Shown one piece after another: positions 52,826-63,194 of a stretch of 64,000 nucleotides of DNA (position 1 is its first letter; each line of letters starts with the position of its first letter). The translations under genes were made by a program, and so were the position numbers. The notes below the pieces were generated by a model, which saw nothing but the letters and a program-made list of their open reading frames with translations, had not been told where the DNA came from and searched no databases. The DNA is taken from assembly GCA_946480695.1 (NCBI GenBank), contig CAMLKG010000016.1, positions 1 through 64,000 of the forward strand, read 5' to 3'. The stretch is from an uncultured Cellvibrio sp. (GTDB lineage: Bacteria > Pseudomonadota > Gammaproteobacteria > Pseudomonadales > Cellvibrionaceae).

Positions 52826-54214
52826 ATGAAATTCCGTTCCCTTTTGTTGCCTTTAGCGATCAGCCTTGCTGGTGGCAGCAATGCGCAAGTGCTTAAACCC
52901 CAGCCGGGTGAATCCGCGCAAAAAACACCGGCATCAGTACAAGCGCCGTCATCTACCGCCCAACAACTTTATGCCGCCGCGCAACGGGATCTGCTCCAAT
53001 TGCGCGTGCTAACCAAAAGCGGTAATAGCCAAAGTTCCGTGGGCTCAGGTTTCCTGATAGGTACATCGAACCTGGTCATTACCAACTATCACGTGGTATC
53101 CCAAATTGCCCTTGAGCCGGATATTTATTTCGGTGAATACAAGGATACGCAAGGCAAAAACGGATCCATCGAATTACTCGCGGTGGATGTGCTGCACGAC
53201 CTGGCCGTGGTGCGCGTCAATTTACAGGGAACCGGGGTTTTCAATGTGCCGTTTGTTGCCGGCGATACCCCCCAACCGGCGTTAACACCGCTAAAACAGG
53301 GACAACATTTGTATTCGCTGGGCAACCCGCTGGATCTGGGCTTTACCATTTCCGAAGGTACCTACAACGGGGAAAGCCACCGCGGCTTTTCCGCGCAACT
53401 CATGTTTACCGGGCCGGTTAATCCCGGTATGAGCGGCGGCCCCAATGTTACTGCGGATGGCCAACTCGCCGGGGTAAACGTCGCCCACCGGCGCGATGGG
53501 GAACTGGTTAGTTTCCTGGTGCCCGCAATTTACGTCCAGCAACTGCTCGCCAGGGTCAGCGCCGATATGACGCCCCCAAAGGGTTTTAATCCGATCATTG
53601 GCGAACAGCTCCTGCAACACCAGGCGGCCATGGTGGATAAGCTGCTCGAAAAACCCTTCAGCATTAAACAACTGGGGCCTTACCGGGTGCCGGTACGCGA
53701 ATCCGAACAAGTGCGCTGCTGGGGCAATACCGATAACAGTGATAAAAAGCCCTATTCCATCGACAGTATCAATTGCAACATGGAGTCAGCTATTTTCGTG
53801 TCAGGCGAATTGCAAACCGGCCATCTGAGCATGCATCACAAATTCGCCCGCAATAAAAAATTAAATGCGATGCAATTTGCGCAACTGGCCACCAACCTTT
53901 ATGACGGACAGGTATTCAGCACCGCCAAAAGTGAAACCATTACGCCCGCGTATTGCACTGAGGATTTTGTGGGCAATAAAAACATTTCGGTGCGTGCGCT
54001 GGTATGCGCCGAGGCCTACCACAAATTCAAAGGCCTGTACGATTTCACGCTCATCACCGCCAGCACCGATGACAGCGACAAGAGTTTGCAAAGCATGATT
54101 AATATCCAGGGCGTGTCCTATGCCAATGGGGTAAAGCTGATTACCGAATTCTTGCAGGGCATTGATCGCGCATCGCTTAATGATTCCCCAGGAAATGCGG
54201 GGACCCAGCAATGA
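52826..54214 (+). CDS. Exported trypsin-like serine protease (S1C-type)
   Basis: The 462-residue precursor has a signal peptide (residues 1-20, ending SNA). The trypsin-like fold covers about 45-250 with the triad His89 (ITNYHVVS), Asp125 (LHDLAVV) and Ser203 (NPGMSGGPN). No PDZ domain is evident, unlike DegP/DegS. The C-terminal 210 residues form an unnamed domain with several cysteines (QVRCW, INCN, YCTED, ALVCAEAYH). Its stop overlaps the start of the FHA membrane protein gene by four bases, so the pair is translationally coupled and probably works together: a periplasmic protease with a membrane partner that has a cytoplasmic phosphopeptide-type module. Confidence 0.88.
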   Translation: MKFRSLLLPLAISLAGGSNAQVLKPQPGESAQKTPASVQAPSSTAQQLYAAAQRDLLQLRVLTKSGNSQSSVGSGFLIGTSNLVITNYHVVSQIALEPDIYFGEYKDTQGKNGSIELLAVDVLHDLAVVRVNLQGTGVFNVPFVAGDTPQPALTPLKQGQHLYSLGNPLDLGFTISEGTYNGESHRGFSAQLMFTGPVNPGMSGGPNVTADGQLAGVNVAHRRDGELVSFLVPAIYVQQLLARVSADMTPPKGFNPIIGEQLLQHQAAMVDKLLEKPFSIKQLGPYRVPVRESEQVRCWGNTDNSDKKPYSIDSINCNMESAIFVSGELQTGHLSMHHKFARNKKLNAMQFAQLATNLYDGQVFSTAKSETITPAYCTEDFVGNKNISVRALVCAEAYHKFKGLYDFTLITASTDDSDKSLQSMINIQGVSYANGVKLITEFLQGIDRASLNDSPGNAGTQQ

Positions 54215-55263
54215 GCCAGCCTGTATTTATCGAACTCTTAACACCCGATGGCGAAGTAATTACCCGCACCCGGTGCATGCACCTTCCCATTCGCATCGGT
54301 CGCGCCTATGACAACGACATAATCCTGGATGACCAGCACACGGCGGCGCATCACGCGCAGATCGAATTAAACCAATTGGATGAATTGGTCATCAGCGATT
54401 TGGGGAGCCAAAACGGTATCTCATTCGGAAAGCAACGCAGTGATTTTTTTGTGGTGAATGGTGATGCGATATATCGCCTGGGCCACACGCGTTTGCGCAT
54501 ACGTACCGCGGATTACCCCGTGGCACCGGAAGTCAGCGATTCCACCAACCATCACTGGGAGGGGTGGCTGCCCGCTGTGCTCGGTGGTGCTTTACTGGTG
54601 TGCACAGGTTTGCTCAGCACCTGGCTGGGTGATTTGCAGCAGGGCACGCTGAGTAAATATTTGCTCGAATTGGTGGGAACCTTTGGCTTTGCATTGGGTT
54701 GGGCGGGCGTATGGGCCTTATTCAGCAAATTGTTCAACGGCCATGCGCGCTTCGGCCGCCATTTGTTCATTGTTTGTGCCGGCCTGGCTGTTGTTCAATT
54801 GTGGAAGTTTTCCAGCGGCGCCATCGCATATGCGTTCAGTGTAGAGTCGCTGGCGCGGTTTACCAGCCAACCGATAATCCTGCTCCTTGCCGTGGTGTTG
54901 TATTTCCATTTACTGACCGCCGGAAACAAACGCCCCGCGCGCTTGCGCGCTTACCTTGCAGGCCTCGCATTGCTTGCTATCGGCATTAATATGGCGAAGG
55001 AATACCAGGCGAGTAATTATTTATCCGATGAGCTTTACCTCAGCAAACTCTATCCACCGGCGTTGCGACTCAGTAATGACGTTCCTGTGGAAACTTTCAC
55101 CAAAAATATTGAATCACTCAAAGCACGGGTGGACAGTGAACGCAAGGAAAAACCGGAAAAGGATAAAAACCTGATTCAAAAAATTATCGAAGATAAACCG
55201 GCTGATGACGACACAGGCACAGCCTCGCCGTCCCAATCATCCCTACCAACAATGAAGGAGTAA
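54211..55263 (+). CDS. FHA-domain multi-span membrane protein
   Basis: The 350-residue protein begins with a forkhead-associated domain (about residues 20-100: IRIGRAYDNDIILDDQHTAAHHAQIEL ... ISDLGSQNGISFG). The usual Ser before the conserved His is replaced (AAHHA for the common SRxHA), so phosphothreonine binding is uncertain. About six transmembrane helices follow (residues 115-260), then a charged C-terminal tail. FHA domains recognise phosphothreonine and often act in Ser/Thr kinase or secretion systems; no kinase gene is here. It overlaps the protease gene upstream by four bases (ATGA) and precedes the PEBP gene by three bases. Confidence 0.85.
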   Translation: MSQPVFIELLTPDGEVITRTRCMHLPIRIGRAYDNDIILDDQHTAAHHAQIELNQLDELVISDLGSQNGISFGKQRSDFFVVNGDAIYRLGHTRLRIRTADYPVAPEVSDSTNHHWEGWLPAVLGGALLVCTGLLSTWLGDLQQGTLSKYLLELVGTFGFALGWAGVWALFSKLFNGHARFGRHLFIVCAGLAVVQLWKFSSGAIAYAFSVESLARFTSQPIILLLAVVLYFHLLTAGNKRPARLRAYLAGLALLAIGINMAKEYQASNYLSDELYLSKLYPPALRLSNDVPVETFTKNIESLKARVDSERKEKPEKDKNLIQKIIEDKPADDDTGTASPSQSSLPTMKE

Positions 55264-55266
55264 AAC

Positions 55267-55818
55267 ATGTTGAAAAGAACCATCGCACTCGTGGCGCTGT
55301 GCAGTGTTAGCGCCCTGGTACAAGCCTCCGGGTTCCAGTTATCCAGCCCTGCGATCAAACCTGAATCCACACTGGCAATGGATCAGGTTTTTAACGGTTT
55401 TGGTTGCACAGGCAACAATATTTCGCCCGAACTGGTCTGGAAAAATGCACCCGCCGGTACCAAGGGTTTTGCGCTTACCGTTTATGATCCGGATGCGCCC
55501 ACCGGCTCCGGCTGGTGGCATTGGGTGGTGTACAACATCCCCGCCACCGCGAACAAAATCGATGCCGGCGCAGGTACCGCCGATGGTAAAAAACTCCCGG
55601 CGGGCAGCCAGCAAGGCCGCACAGACTTTGGGGCCCCGGGCTTTGGCGGCGCCTGTCCGCCGGTCGGCGATAAACCCCACCGCTACATTTTCACCCTGCA
55701 TGCCCTCAAAACGGACAAGCTGGAAATCCCGGACGGCGCCACCGCGGCGCTGATCGGCTATATGATCAATGCAAATCTGATCGAAAAAACCGGTTTTACC
55801 GCTTATTACGGCCGCTAA
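55267..55818 (+). CDS. YbhB/YbcL-type PEBP family protein, exported
   Basis: A 183-residue protein with a signal peptide (residues 1-20, ending VQA). The PEBP (Raf kinase inhibitor-like) signature is clear: DQVFNGFGCTGNNISPELVWKNAPAGTKGFALTVYDPDAPTGSGWWHWVVYNIPATANKID and GACPPVGDKPHRYIFTLHALK. The bacterial members are of unknown function. It starts three bases after the FHA gene stop, suggesting one operon of protease, FHA protein and PEBP protein. A good terminator follows. Confidence 0.93.
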   Translation: MLKRTIALVALCSVSALVQASGFQLSSPAIKPESTLAMDQVFNGFGCTGNNISPELVWKNAPAGTKGFALTVYDPDAPTGSGWWHWVVYNIPATANKIDAGAGTADGKKLPAGSQQGRTDFGAPGFGGACPPVGDKPHRYIFTLHALKTDKLEIPDGATAALIGYMINANLIEKTGFTAYYGR

Positions 55819-55840
55819 ACCAATCGCGATTGGACAGCAC

Positions 55841-55872
55841 AGGGGCGCCCGCCTAAAATGGCGCCCCTTTTT
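55841..55872 (+). terminator. Terminator after the PEBP gene
   Basis: AGGGGCGCC (55841-55849) pairs with GGCGCCCCT (55860-55868), followed by TTTTT. It separates the protease-FHA-PEBP unit from gcvT. A short CAATCGCGATTG palindrome (55821-55832) lies just before it. Confidence 0.88.
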
Positions 55873-55910
55873 GTTCACCCTCATTTGTTAACCTTCCAGC
55901 AGGTAATCCC

Positions 55911-56999
55911 ATGGGCAATAAAACCGCTCTCTACGCCACCCACCAAGCCATGGGCGGCAAACTTGTGGACTTTGGTGGCTGGGACATGCCATTGCATTAC
56001 GGCTCCCAAATTGAAGAACACCACAAAGTCCGCCAGCACGCCGGCATGTTTGATGTTTCGCACATGACGGTGGTGGATGTGACCGGCAAAGATGCCAAAC
56101 CCTATTTGCAATACCTGCTGGCCAATGATGTCGCCAAGCTGGACACCCTGCTGGGCAAGGCGCTTTACAGCGGTATGCTCAACCACGAAGGCGGGGTCAT
56201 TGATGATTTGATTGTCTACAACCTGGGCGACTGGTATCGCGTGGTAGTCAATTGCAGTACACGCGAGAAAGACCTCGCCTGGATGAATGAAATTGCGGCG
56301 GATTTTTCGGTATCCCTGCAAGAACGCGATGATTTGGCGATGATAGCCGTACAGGGCCCGCAGGCTATCAATATCAGCAAATCACTGGTTAGCAGTGAAA
56401 AAGCCGCGGTTATCGACCAACTGAAAGTATTCCAGGGCTTACCCGCGAATGACTGGTTCATTGGCCGCACCGGCTATACCGGCGAAGACGGCCTTGAAAT
56501 CATGTTACCCAATGGGCAGGCAGTGGACTTCTGGAATGCACTGGCCAGGGCCGGTGTAGCGCCCTGCGGTTTAGGCGCGCGCGACACCCTGCGCCTGGAG
56601 GCGGGCATGAACCTCTACGGTCATGAGATGGACGAATCTGTCTCGCCGCTGGCTGCCAATATGGGCTGGACTATTGCGTGGCAGCCGGCCACGCGCAACT
56701 TTATTGGCCGCCCGGTATTGGAAGCACAAAAAGCCGAAGGCAAACAACATAAATTGGTGGGATTGGTGTTGCGCGAACGCGGCGTATTACGCGCGGAACA
56801 ATGGGTGCTTATCCCTGGCAGCGATGAAAAAGGCGTTATCACCAGCGGGACATTTTCGCCCACCTTGGGCTATTCTATTGCCTTGGCACGTGTACCCGCC
56901 GGGATCGGTAATCAATGCCTGGTAGAAATGCGCGGCAAGCAAGTACAAGTCAATGTTGTTGCCCCCAATTTTGTGCGCAATGGCAAGCCTCTGATTTAA
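55911..56999 (+). CDS. gcvT: Glycine cleavage system T protein (aminomethyltransferase)
   Basis: A 362-residue GcvT with the expected folate-binding segments: [38 protein letters not shown] at the start, [62 protein letters not shown], and [24 protein letters not shown]. It transfers the aminomethyl-lipoyl carbon to tetrahydrofolate. gcvH follows 76 bases later, but gcvP (the decarboxylase) is not next; the convergent damX follows instead. No glycine riboswitch is visible in the short leader. Confidence 0.96.
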   Translation: MGNKTALYATHQAMGGKLVDFGGWDMPLHYGSQIEEHHKVRQHAGMFDVSHMTVVDVTGKDAKPYLQYLLANDVAKLDTLLGKALYSGMLNHEGGVIDDLIVYNLGDWYRVVVNCSTREKDLAWMNEIAADFSVSLQERDDLAMIAVQGPQAINISKSLVSSEKAAVIDQLKVFQGLPANDWFIGRTGYTGEDGLEIMLPNGQAVDFWNALARAGVAPCGLGARDTLRLEAGMNLYGHEMDESVSPLAANMGWTIAWQPATRNFIGRPVLEAQKAEGKQHKLVGLVLRERGVLRAEQWVLIPGSDEKGVITSGTFSPTLGYSIALARVPAGIGNQCLVEMRGKQVQVNVVAPNFVRNGKPLI

Positions 57000-57075
57000 C
57001 GTGGCCTTTTAAAAACTCAACTTTAAATACACGCGGGACCGCCCGCGCAGTTTCCAACAAATACAGGACAGCATC

Positions 57076-57468
57076 ATGAGCGAAATTCGTAAAGAATTGA
57101 AATACCTGAGCAGCCACGAGTGGGCGCGCATTGAGGAAGATGGCACCGTCACTATCGGCATTACCGATCACGCGCAAGACGCATTGGGCGATGTGGTTTA
57201 CGTAGAAACGCCCGAGGTAGGCTCTCGTGTTGCAGTCGGCGAAGAGGCCGGTGTGGTTGAGTCTGTGAAAGCCGCGTCGGATATTTACACCCTGGTCTCA
57301 GGCGAGGTGATCGCAGTCAATGAAGCCTTGCAGGACGCACCGGAAACGGTAAACGGCTCACCTTACGACGATGGCTGGTTCTTCCGCGTACAACCCGATG
57401 ATTTATCCGAATTGGATGATGCGATGAACGCCGATGAATACCGCGAACTGTTGGAAAGCGAAGAATAA
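57076..57468 (+). CDS. gcvH: Glycine cleavage system H protein
   Basis: A 130-residue lipoyl-carrier protein of normal length. The lipoylated Lys65 lies in [10 protein letters not shown]. Other conserved parts are [37 protein letters not shown] and [31 protein letters not shown]. It shuttles the aminomethyl group between the P, T and L proteins. It follows gcvT on the same strand and ends at a bidirectional terminator shared with damX. Confidence 0.97.
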   Translation: MSEIRKELKYLSSHEWARIEEDGTVTIGITDHAQDALGDVVYVETPEVGSRVAVGEEAGVVESVKAASDIYTLVSGEVIAVNEALQDAPETVNGSPYDDGWFFRVQPDDLSELDDAMNADEYRELLESEE

Positions 57469-57488
57469 ATCCCCAAAAAAAAACCTAT

Positions 57489-57517
57489 AAAAAAACGCGG
57501 CAACCGCCGCGTTTTTT
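57489..57517. terminator. Bidirectional terminator between gcvH and damX
   Basis: CGCGGC (57496-57501) and GCCGCG (57506-57511) around AACC, with A-runs and T-runs outside. Serves both convergent genes. Confidence 0.9.
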
Positions 57518-57533
57518 GCACACCATCGATTCA

Positions 57534-59258
57534 TTACATCGCCGATTTAATTTCAGCCTGAATGGTTTTCACGTCGCGTGGCCAGGGACCTGCATCGCGC
57601 TGGGAAGCAGGCAATTTTGTAATGGCCTGGCGCGCCTCTGCGGAACTGGCAAAACGCCCCGTAATCACAACAAACCAATCCTTACCCTGCCGCTTGCTTT
57701 TAAACATTAGCAAATCACGTTTATTGGACTGTGTTGCAATAAAATCGCGCGCGGCGTTTTGATTGCTTACCCCCAATAATTGGATAGTGTATTCATTGGG
57801 TTTCCATCCCAAAATCTGTTGTTCCTGCGCACTGCCACTCGTTTGTTGCGGCGCGGACCTGGCAGTCGGCTTGGGGGTCGGTTCAGGTTTTACCGCGACA
57901 GGCGAAGATGTGGGCATAACCGGAGCTGTTGCCGCAACAGATGCGGGTTTTGGTTCAGCGATAACATTGGGTTGGCCCGCAGGTTTCGGGGGGGCCGTAG
58001 GCAGTTGCACCAAGGGAACAATTTCTTCTTTGGCAATATCACTGGTGGTTGATTCTGCAACTGGTGCGTTGTTGGTTTCTATCGTCGCAGCAGGCTCCGG
58101 CGTAGCCGGCTGCTGAAGCTGCGGCTGAACCTGGGTCAGCTGATAAGATGATTGTGGCTGCGGCAAACTCTGCATTAAAGGTTGCACTGGTGTCTGGGTA
58201 GACGTTAATTCCATCGCACTGGTTGGTGCGGACGTCGCAACCAATGCAGGCGCTGAATTTACCGCAGGGTTATTAGCAACTGCTACCGGGTTCGGTTCAT
58301 CATCCCCCATGTACAGGAAAGCCACCCCAACCATTGCGATCAATAACGATATGGCAACAATGTGGATTACCGGCAAAGGCCGTTTGCTCGGGGTTCGCGC
58401 CGGTGTCACTGACTCCAGCAAGTGTTCCTCAGCGAGCCCATGAAGCACGGTTAATTGGCCCTGCGCCTGGCGCCACCAGGACTCCACTTTGGCTTCGGTA
58501 AAAATTTCCGGTCCGAGATAATCTGCCATTTCCATGCGGAAATTTAAGTAATCCACCGTTTCCTGCAAGGTGAAAGGCGGCAGGTTAAAATCGTTACACA
58601 ATAAATTTTCCGGGCTCAATCGCTCAAGGCGACGCATCAACGATGGTTCGCCAAATAATGCAAAATGCAAACGATTTTGCTGTGGGAAATTATTGAGCAA
58701 CGCAGTCAATACCGAGATCGATTGGTCATCCAATAAATGCGCATTATCCAGCACTACCACCGCCAAACCGTCATCTTCGGAAACGGCCTCTTCAGCAATG
58801 AACGCTTCTAATGCACCAAGTAAATTTTCGGTGGAGGGAACTTCTCCGGTCTGGATTCCAAAGGTTTGGTTAATGGCGAGCAATATTTGCTCTAACGTCT
58901 GGCCATTGCGCAGACTGAGGAAACATATTTGATCCTGGTCGGAGAGTGAATCCATGAATGCGTGGGCGATACGTGTTTTACCAACACCATAATCACCCAG
59001 CACAACCAATAGGCTATTGCTGAACTGGCATAAATGCAGCAATTGATCCAGCAGTTCACGGCGCCCGACACCGGTGAATAATGGGAACGAAAAATCGTGT
59101 GCAAACGGATCTTCGGATAAGCCATAACGCTGGCGATAATCCGCGAGCAACTGATCGTCCTTGTGCTCATCCCGATCATCAAATAAATACCCTTGCTGCG
59201 AATCCTGTTCCAGGATCCGACTGTCCGGCTGGGCGCGAAGTGGCGGCTCTCCAGTCAT
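57534..59258 (-). CDS. damX: DamX-like protein: ATPase domain, membrane span, SPOR domain
   Basis: The 574-residue product has an N-terminal AAA-type ATPase region with Walker A GDYGVGKT (about residues 88-95) and Walker B LAVVVLDNAH (165-174), a transmembrane helix at about 297-317, a long Pro/Thr/Gln/Ala-rich periplasmic linker, and a C-terminal SPOR domain (about 494-565) that binds denuded septal peptidoglycan. This layout and its place beside aroB match DamX, a cell-division protein. The intact Walker motifs suggest the ATPase module binds nucleotide. The linker is unusually rich in repeated Pro-X segments. The gene is 27 bases downstream of aroB, as in other gammaproteobacteria. Confidence 0.92.
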   Translation of the reverse strand: MTGEPPLRAQPDSRILEQDSQQGYLFDDRDEHKDDQLLADYRQRYGLSEDPFAHDFSFPLFTGVGRRELLDQLLHLCQFSNSLLVVLGDYGVGKTRIAHAFMDSLSDQDQICFLSLRNGQTLEQILLAINQTFGIQTGEVPSTENLLGALEAFIAEEAVSEDDGLAVVVLDNAHLLDDQSISVLTALLNNFPQQNRLHFALFGEPSLMRRLERLSPENLLCNDFNLPPFTLQETVDYLNFRMEMADYLGPEIFTEAKVESWWRQAQGQLTVLHGLAEEHLLESVTPARTPSKRPLPVIHIVAISLLIAMVGVAFLYMGDDEPNPVAVANNPAVNSAPALVATSAPTSAMELTSTQTPVQPLMQSLPQPQSSYQLTQVQPQLQQPATPEPAATIETNNAPVAESTTSDIAKEEIVPLVQLPTAPPKPAGQPNVIAEPKPASVAATAPVMPTSSPVAVKPEPTPKPTARSAPQQTSGSAQEQQILGWKPNEYTIQLLGVSNQNAARDFIATQSNKRDLLMFKSKRQGKDWFVVITGRFASSAEARQAITKLPASQRDAGPWPRDVKTIQAEIKSAM

Positions 59259-59285
59259 GGTTTCAATCTCTTTTAACCTGATTAA

Positions 59286-60368
59286 TTAATCGGCCTTGCA
59301 GGCATCGAAAGTTTGCTGCAATAAATCGGTATCTATATCGCTGGTAACCATTGCCTTACCCATGGATTCCAATAGCACCAAACGCAAGCGACCATCCAAT
59401 ACTTTTTTATCGACGCCCATCAATTGTTCAAATTGCTCCGGTGCCATATCGGCAGGGGCTTTTGTGGGTAAACGAGCACGCCCTAATAACTGGATAATGC
59501 GATTAAGTTCGGGTTCACTGATGGCGCCGCGACGCCAGGATAAATCCGCGGCCATCGCCATCCCGGCCGCCACCGCTTCACCATGCAACCAATTGCCATA
59601 GCCCTGGGCAGTTTCAATCGCGTGGCCGAAGGTGTGGCCAAAATTCAAAATGGCACGCAAACCACCTTCACGTTCATCTTTGGCAACAACATCAGCCTTG
59701 TTTTCGCAGGAGCGCTTCACGGCATAGGCCAATGCCTCTTTGTCACCCGCCATTAACGCATCCATATTGTTTTCCAACCAGACAAAAAATTCGTAGTCGG
59801 AAATCAATCCATATTTAATAACTTCCGCAATACCCGCGGATAATTCGCGCGGCGGCAAACTGTCAAGCAGCGACGTATCAGCCAACACACATTGTGGCTG
59901 ATAAAAAGCACCGATCATGTTTTTACCCAAAGGGTGGTTAACACCGGTTTTTCCGCCGACAGAAGAATCCACCATCGACAATAACGTGGTGGGTATCTGG
60001 ATAAAATCCACGCCCCGTTGATAGCAAGCCGCCGCAAACCCGGTCATATCCCCCACCACACCGCCGCCCAACGCAATTAACGTTGTGGTACGGTTATGGC
60101 GAGCATCAAGTAATTTATCGAAAATACTTGCCCATACCTCCAGGGTTTTAAAACCCTCACCATCGGGCAAGACCACAGTATCAACTTGCACATTGCCTAA
60201 ACTTTTAAGCAAAGAGCCAAGATATAAAGGTGCGATGGTTTCGTTGGTGACGATACAAACTTGCTTCCCGCGAATGTGGCGGGTAATTAACTCGGAACGG
60301 GATAAGAGCTGCTCGCCAATATAGATAGGATAACTACGATCATCCAGATTAACGGTTAAGACCTGCAT
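59286..60368 (-). CDS. aroB: 3-dehydroquinate synthase
   Basis: Starting at ATG 60368, the product has 360 residues, matching the family (a longer frame to 60404 adds twelve doubtful residues). NAD- and metal-binding segments are visible: [77 protein letters not shown], and the zinc ligands in EVIKYG and [11 protein letters not shown]. It converts DAHP to 3-dehydroquinate in the shikimate pathway. The order pilQ-aroK-aroB-damX is conserved in gammaproteobacteria. Confidence 0.97.
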   Translation of the reverse strand: MQVLTVNLDDRSYPIYIGEQLLSRSELITRHIRGKQVCIVTNETIAPLYLGSLLKSLGNVQVDTVVLPDGEGFKTLEVWASIFDKLLDARHNRTTTLIALGGGVVGDMTGFAAACYQRGVDFIQIPTTLLSMVDSSVGGKTGVNHPLGKNMIGAFYQPQCVLADTSLLDSLPPRELSAGIAEVIKYGLISDYEFFVWLENNMDALMAGDKEALAYAVKRSCENKADVVAKDEREGGLRAILNFGHTFGHAIETAQGYGNWLHGEAVAAGMAMAADLSWRRGAISEPELNRIIQLLGRARLPTKAPADMAPEQFEQLMGVDKKVLDGRLRLVLLESMGKAMVTSDIDTDLLQQTFDACKAD

Positions 60369-60489
60369 AGCAAGGAACCTGTGGGGCAAAAAATCAGCCG
60401 GCACTTTATCACAAAGTGCCGGGATATTTCAGGAGAGGGTAATGATAACCGCGCGATAAAACGAGGAGAATAAAACACCAAATTAGATG

Positions 60490-61005
60490 TCAGGCATTCA
60501 GAACCAGAGAAGCGATTTCCTGCGCAACTGCCTTTGGCGACCTGCGATCAGTATTTACAATGAAATCTGCAGCCCCCTGATAGAGAGGGTCGCGTAAGGC
60601 CAATAAATCAATAATTTTCTGGCGTGGATTTTCTACCTGCAACAGCGGACGTTTTTTATCGCGTGCAGTGCGTTCCACCAATTGATCGATAGATGCCGTT
60701 AGGTAACACACAAAACCAGCCGACTTCATCACCGTACGATTTTGCTCACGTAACACTATACCGCCACCCGTGGCCACCACCGTATTCGTTTCACCGGCCA
60801 GTTCCTGGAGCACAGCAGATTCACGCTCCCGAAATCCTTCTTCCCCTTCCATATCAAAAATCCAGGGAATATCCGCACCTGTGCGCTCTTCGATTACCCG
60901 ATCACTGTCGCGGAAATTAAAACCTAACTCTGTAGCCAGCAACCGGCCGATGGTAGATTTGCCGGCCCCCATGGGGCCGACAAGGAAAACGAGGGATTTA
61001 CGCAT
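60490..61005 (-). CDS. aroK: Shikimate kinase
   Basis: A 171-residue kinase with the P-loop [16 protein letters not shown] at the start (residues about 9-24), the shikimate-binding [35 protein letters not shown] and [11 protein letters not shown], and the lid region [11 protein letters not shown]. It phosphorylates shikimate at the 3-hydroxyl. The ATG overlaps the pilQ stop by one base (TAATG), which fits translational coupling. Confidence 0.97.
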   Translation of the reverse strand: MRKSLVFLVGPMGAGKSTIGRLLATELGFNFRDSDRVIEERTGADIPWIFDMEGEEGFRERESAVLQELAGETNTVVATGGGIVLREQNRTVMKSAGFVCYLTASIDQLVERTARDKKRPLLQVENPRQKIIDLLALRDPLYQGAADFIVNTDRRSPKAVAQEIASLVLNA

Positions 61006-63158
61006 TAATTTGACAAATTTTCCGACATCAATTTGGGGGTAACAAAGATAAGCAATTCGGTTTTGAATTGGTTATCAATAGTCTTTTTAAACAAACGCCC
61101 AAGGTACGGAATGTCTCCCAACACCGGAACCTTGTTTTCTGTTTTTGCTCCTTCAACGGAGAAGACCCCACCCAAGACAACCGTTTGGCCATTGTTAACC
61201 AGTACTTTAGTTTCCAGGCGTGTGATATCTACAGTGGGCACACCCGTTTCTGTCGTTTGACCGATAGAATCTTTCCAAACAATTAAATCCATAATAATAC
61301 GATTGTCAGGTGTAATTTGCGGAGTTACCTCCAGCTTCAATACCGCTTCGCGGAATCCCGTTGTTGTACCGCCACTTGGAGCTGTTTCCTGATAACCAAT
61401 TTCCTTACCGGATTTAATAACTGCCAATTGTTTATCACTGGTAATTACTTTTGGTTGGGAAACAATTTCTGCATAGCCAGAATTTTCCAACGCGCTTAAT
61501 TCCAAATCCAGGTAAGTGCTATCTGTAAGGACTCCAATGGCCGCCGATGCGTACGGATTGGTAACGGCCAAATCAACAACGTTATTTTCCGTCAGGTTTA
61601 ATGCCCCATTACCATTTGGCCCTTGGGTAAACCAATTGGCAGGACTCGTACCATTTTCATCATCCAGGCCATCCTGTGACCCCGCAAAATCTATTATGCG
61701 GCTGCGATTTGCGTTATACCCGGCCCCGCCCCAACGAATCCCCAACTCGCGCTGGAAATCAGTGTTAGCAATTACAATCCGAGCCTCAATCATTACCTGG
61801 CGGATAGGTATATCAATTTGATCAACCAAGCGCTTGAATGCTTCGATACGCTCTGCAGTATCGGTGATAATAATTGAGTTGGTGCGCTCGTCTACAACAC
61901 CTTGCCCCCGCTCTGAAAGCACACTGCCAGTAGCACGGCTGCCACCTTGGCCGCCACCGCTACCACCGGAACCACCTTTACCACCGGCACCTTCACCACG
62001 GAACAACTCAAACATTTCCTTGGCATTGGCATATCGAACACGAATGTATTCCGTACGCAAAGGTGCCAGTTCCTCCAGTTGTTTCTTGGTGGTGATTTCC
62101 TGGCGCTCGCGCTCGGCAATTTCAGCGGCTGGCGCCACCATTAATACATTACCGACTTGGCGCTTATCCAATCCCTTGTTTTTCAATACCATTTCCAAAG
62201 CCTGGTCCCAAGGCACATTTTGCAGGCGCAACGTAATACGACCTTGAACCGTATCACTGGCAACCAGGTTTAAATCGGTAAAGTCCGCAATAATCTGCAA
62301 CACCGCACGCACTTCAATGTCCTGGAAATCCAGCGAGAGCTTTTCACCGGTATATTCGAAATCTTTTTTCTTTTCCTTTTTTTCCTGCTCAGTCAGGGGC
62401 TTGATGCTCACGACATATTCGTTATCAGTTTGGTAAGCCAGGTAATCAAAATCGCCGCCGGCACTGATATTCAATACCGAGTTTTCACCTTCCTGACCGG
62501 CAGCAACAAGCGATACCGGCGTCGCAAAATCCACCACGTCCAGGCGGCGACGCAGCTCCGGAGGTAACCAGGCATTTTTAAATGACAAACGGACACCAGC
62601 GCCTGTACCCACCATATCCGCGCTGACTTTTGGATTGGACAGGGTCACAATAATTCGCCCTTCACCGGATGTTCCCCGCCTGAAATCAATGTTGGTAATG
62701 CGTGTTTGGTTACCAAAAGTGTCCCGCTCATTCATTGATGTCGCATTTACTTCAACAGACTGACTTGTTGCTCGAACTGACTCTCCGCCTTTTACCGCAC
62801 CGACCTCTACTACGAAGTTATTGCCATCGACACGAGTGGTATAAGTTGCCAAATCATTCAAATTCAAAATAAGGCGGGTACGCCCCTCGCTGGTCAAAAT
62901 CATTGCACTTTGACCGTTATCCACCGCCAATGGAAAGCGGCGCTCCTTGAGTCCGCTTACCACATCCGGAAAATCAAGGACAATGCGGGCAGGTTTTTCG
63001 ATGGTATACCCCTTGGGTTCGGGGGGTGGCGCATCAAAGGCCATGCGCACCTCGAAACGCTCACCAGGTAACTGGGAAAAATCGATATCTTTGAGGGTAT
63101 TGGCCCACAAGATGGGGGATGCAATTACACCTATCAATGCCAACGCAAATTTACGCAT
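61005..63158 (-). CDS. pilQ: Type IV pilus secretin PilQ
   Basis: With start ATG 63158 the product has 717 residues. After the signal peptide there is an AMIN domain that binds peptidoglycan (about 20-130), a second AMIN-like region, an STN/N0-type domain ([52 protein letters not shown]) and an N1 domain interrupted by a glycine-rich insert ([20 protein letters not shown]). The secretin core follows, with [22 protein letters not shown] and the C-terminal [16 protein letters not shown]. It forms the outer-membrane pore for pilus fibres. pilP and pilO are upstream in the same unit. Confidence 0.96.
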   Translation of the reverse strand: MRKFALALIGVIASPILWANTLKDIDFSQLPGERFEVRMAFDAPPPEPKGYTIEKPARIVLDFPDVVSGLKERRFPLAVDNGQSAMILTSEGRTRLILNLNDLATYTTRVDGNNFVVEVGAVKGGESVRATSQSVEVNATSMNERDTFGNQTRITNIDFRRGTSGEGRIIVTLSNPKVSADMVGTGAGVRLSFKNAWLPPELRRRLDVVDFATPVSLVAAGQEGENSVLNISAGGDFDYLAYQTDNEYVVSIKPLTEQEKKEKKKDFEYTGEKLSLDFQDIEVRAVLQIIADFTDLNLVASDTVQGRITLRLQNVPWDQALEMVLKNKGLDKRQVGNVLMVAPAAEIAERERQEITTKKQLEELAPLRTEYIRVRYANAKEMFELFRGEGAGGKGGSGGSGGGQGGSRATGSVLSERGQGVVDERTNSIIITDTAERIEAFKRLVDQIDIPIRQVMIEARIVIANTDFQRELGIRWGGAGYNANRSRIIDFAGSQDGLDDENGTSPANWFTQGPNGNGALNLTENNVVDLAVTNPYASAAIGVLTDSTYLDLELSALENSGYAEIVSQPKVITSDKQLAVIKSGKEIGYQETAPSGGTTTGFREAVLKLEVTPQITPDNRIIMDLIVWKDSIGQTTETGVPTVDITRLETKVLVNNGQTVVLGGVFSVEGAKTENKVPVLGDIPYLGRLFKKTIDNQFKTELLIFVTPKLMSENLSN

Positions 63159-63194
63159 ACTTAACCCCGGAGTGAATAGAGCACACATGTCCGC

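Noticed and set aside
55819..55910. Glycine riboswitch upstream of gcvT
   Set aside because: The gap is only 92 bases, filled by a terminator; no room for tandem aptamers and no matching motif.
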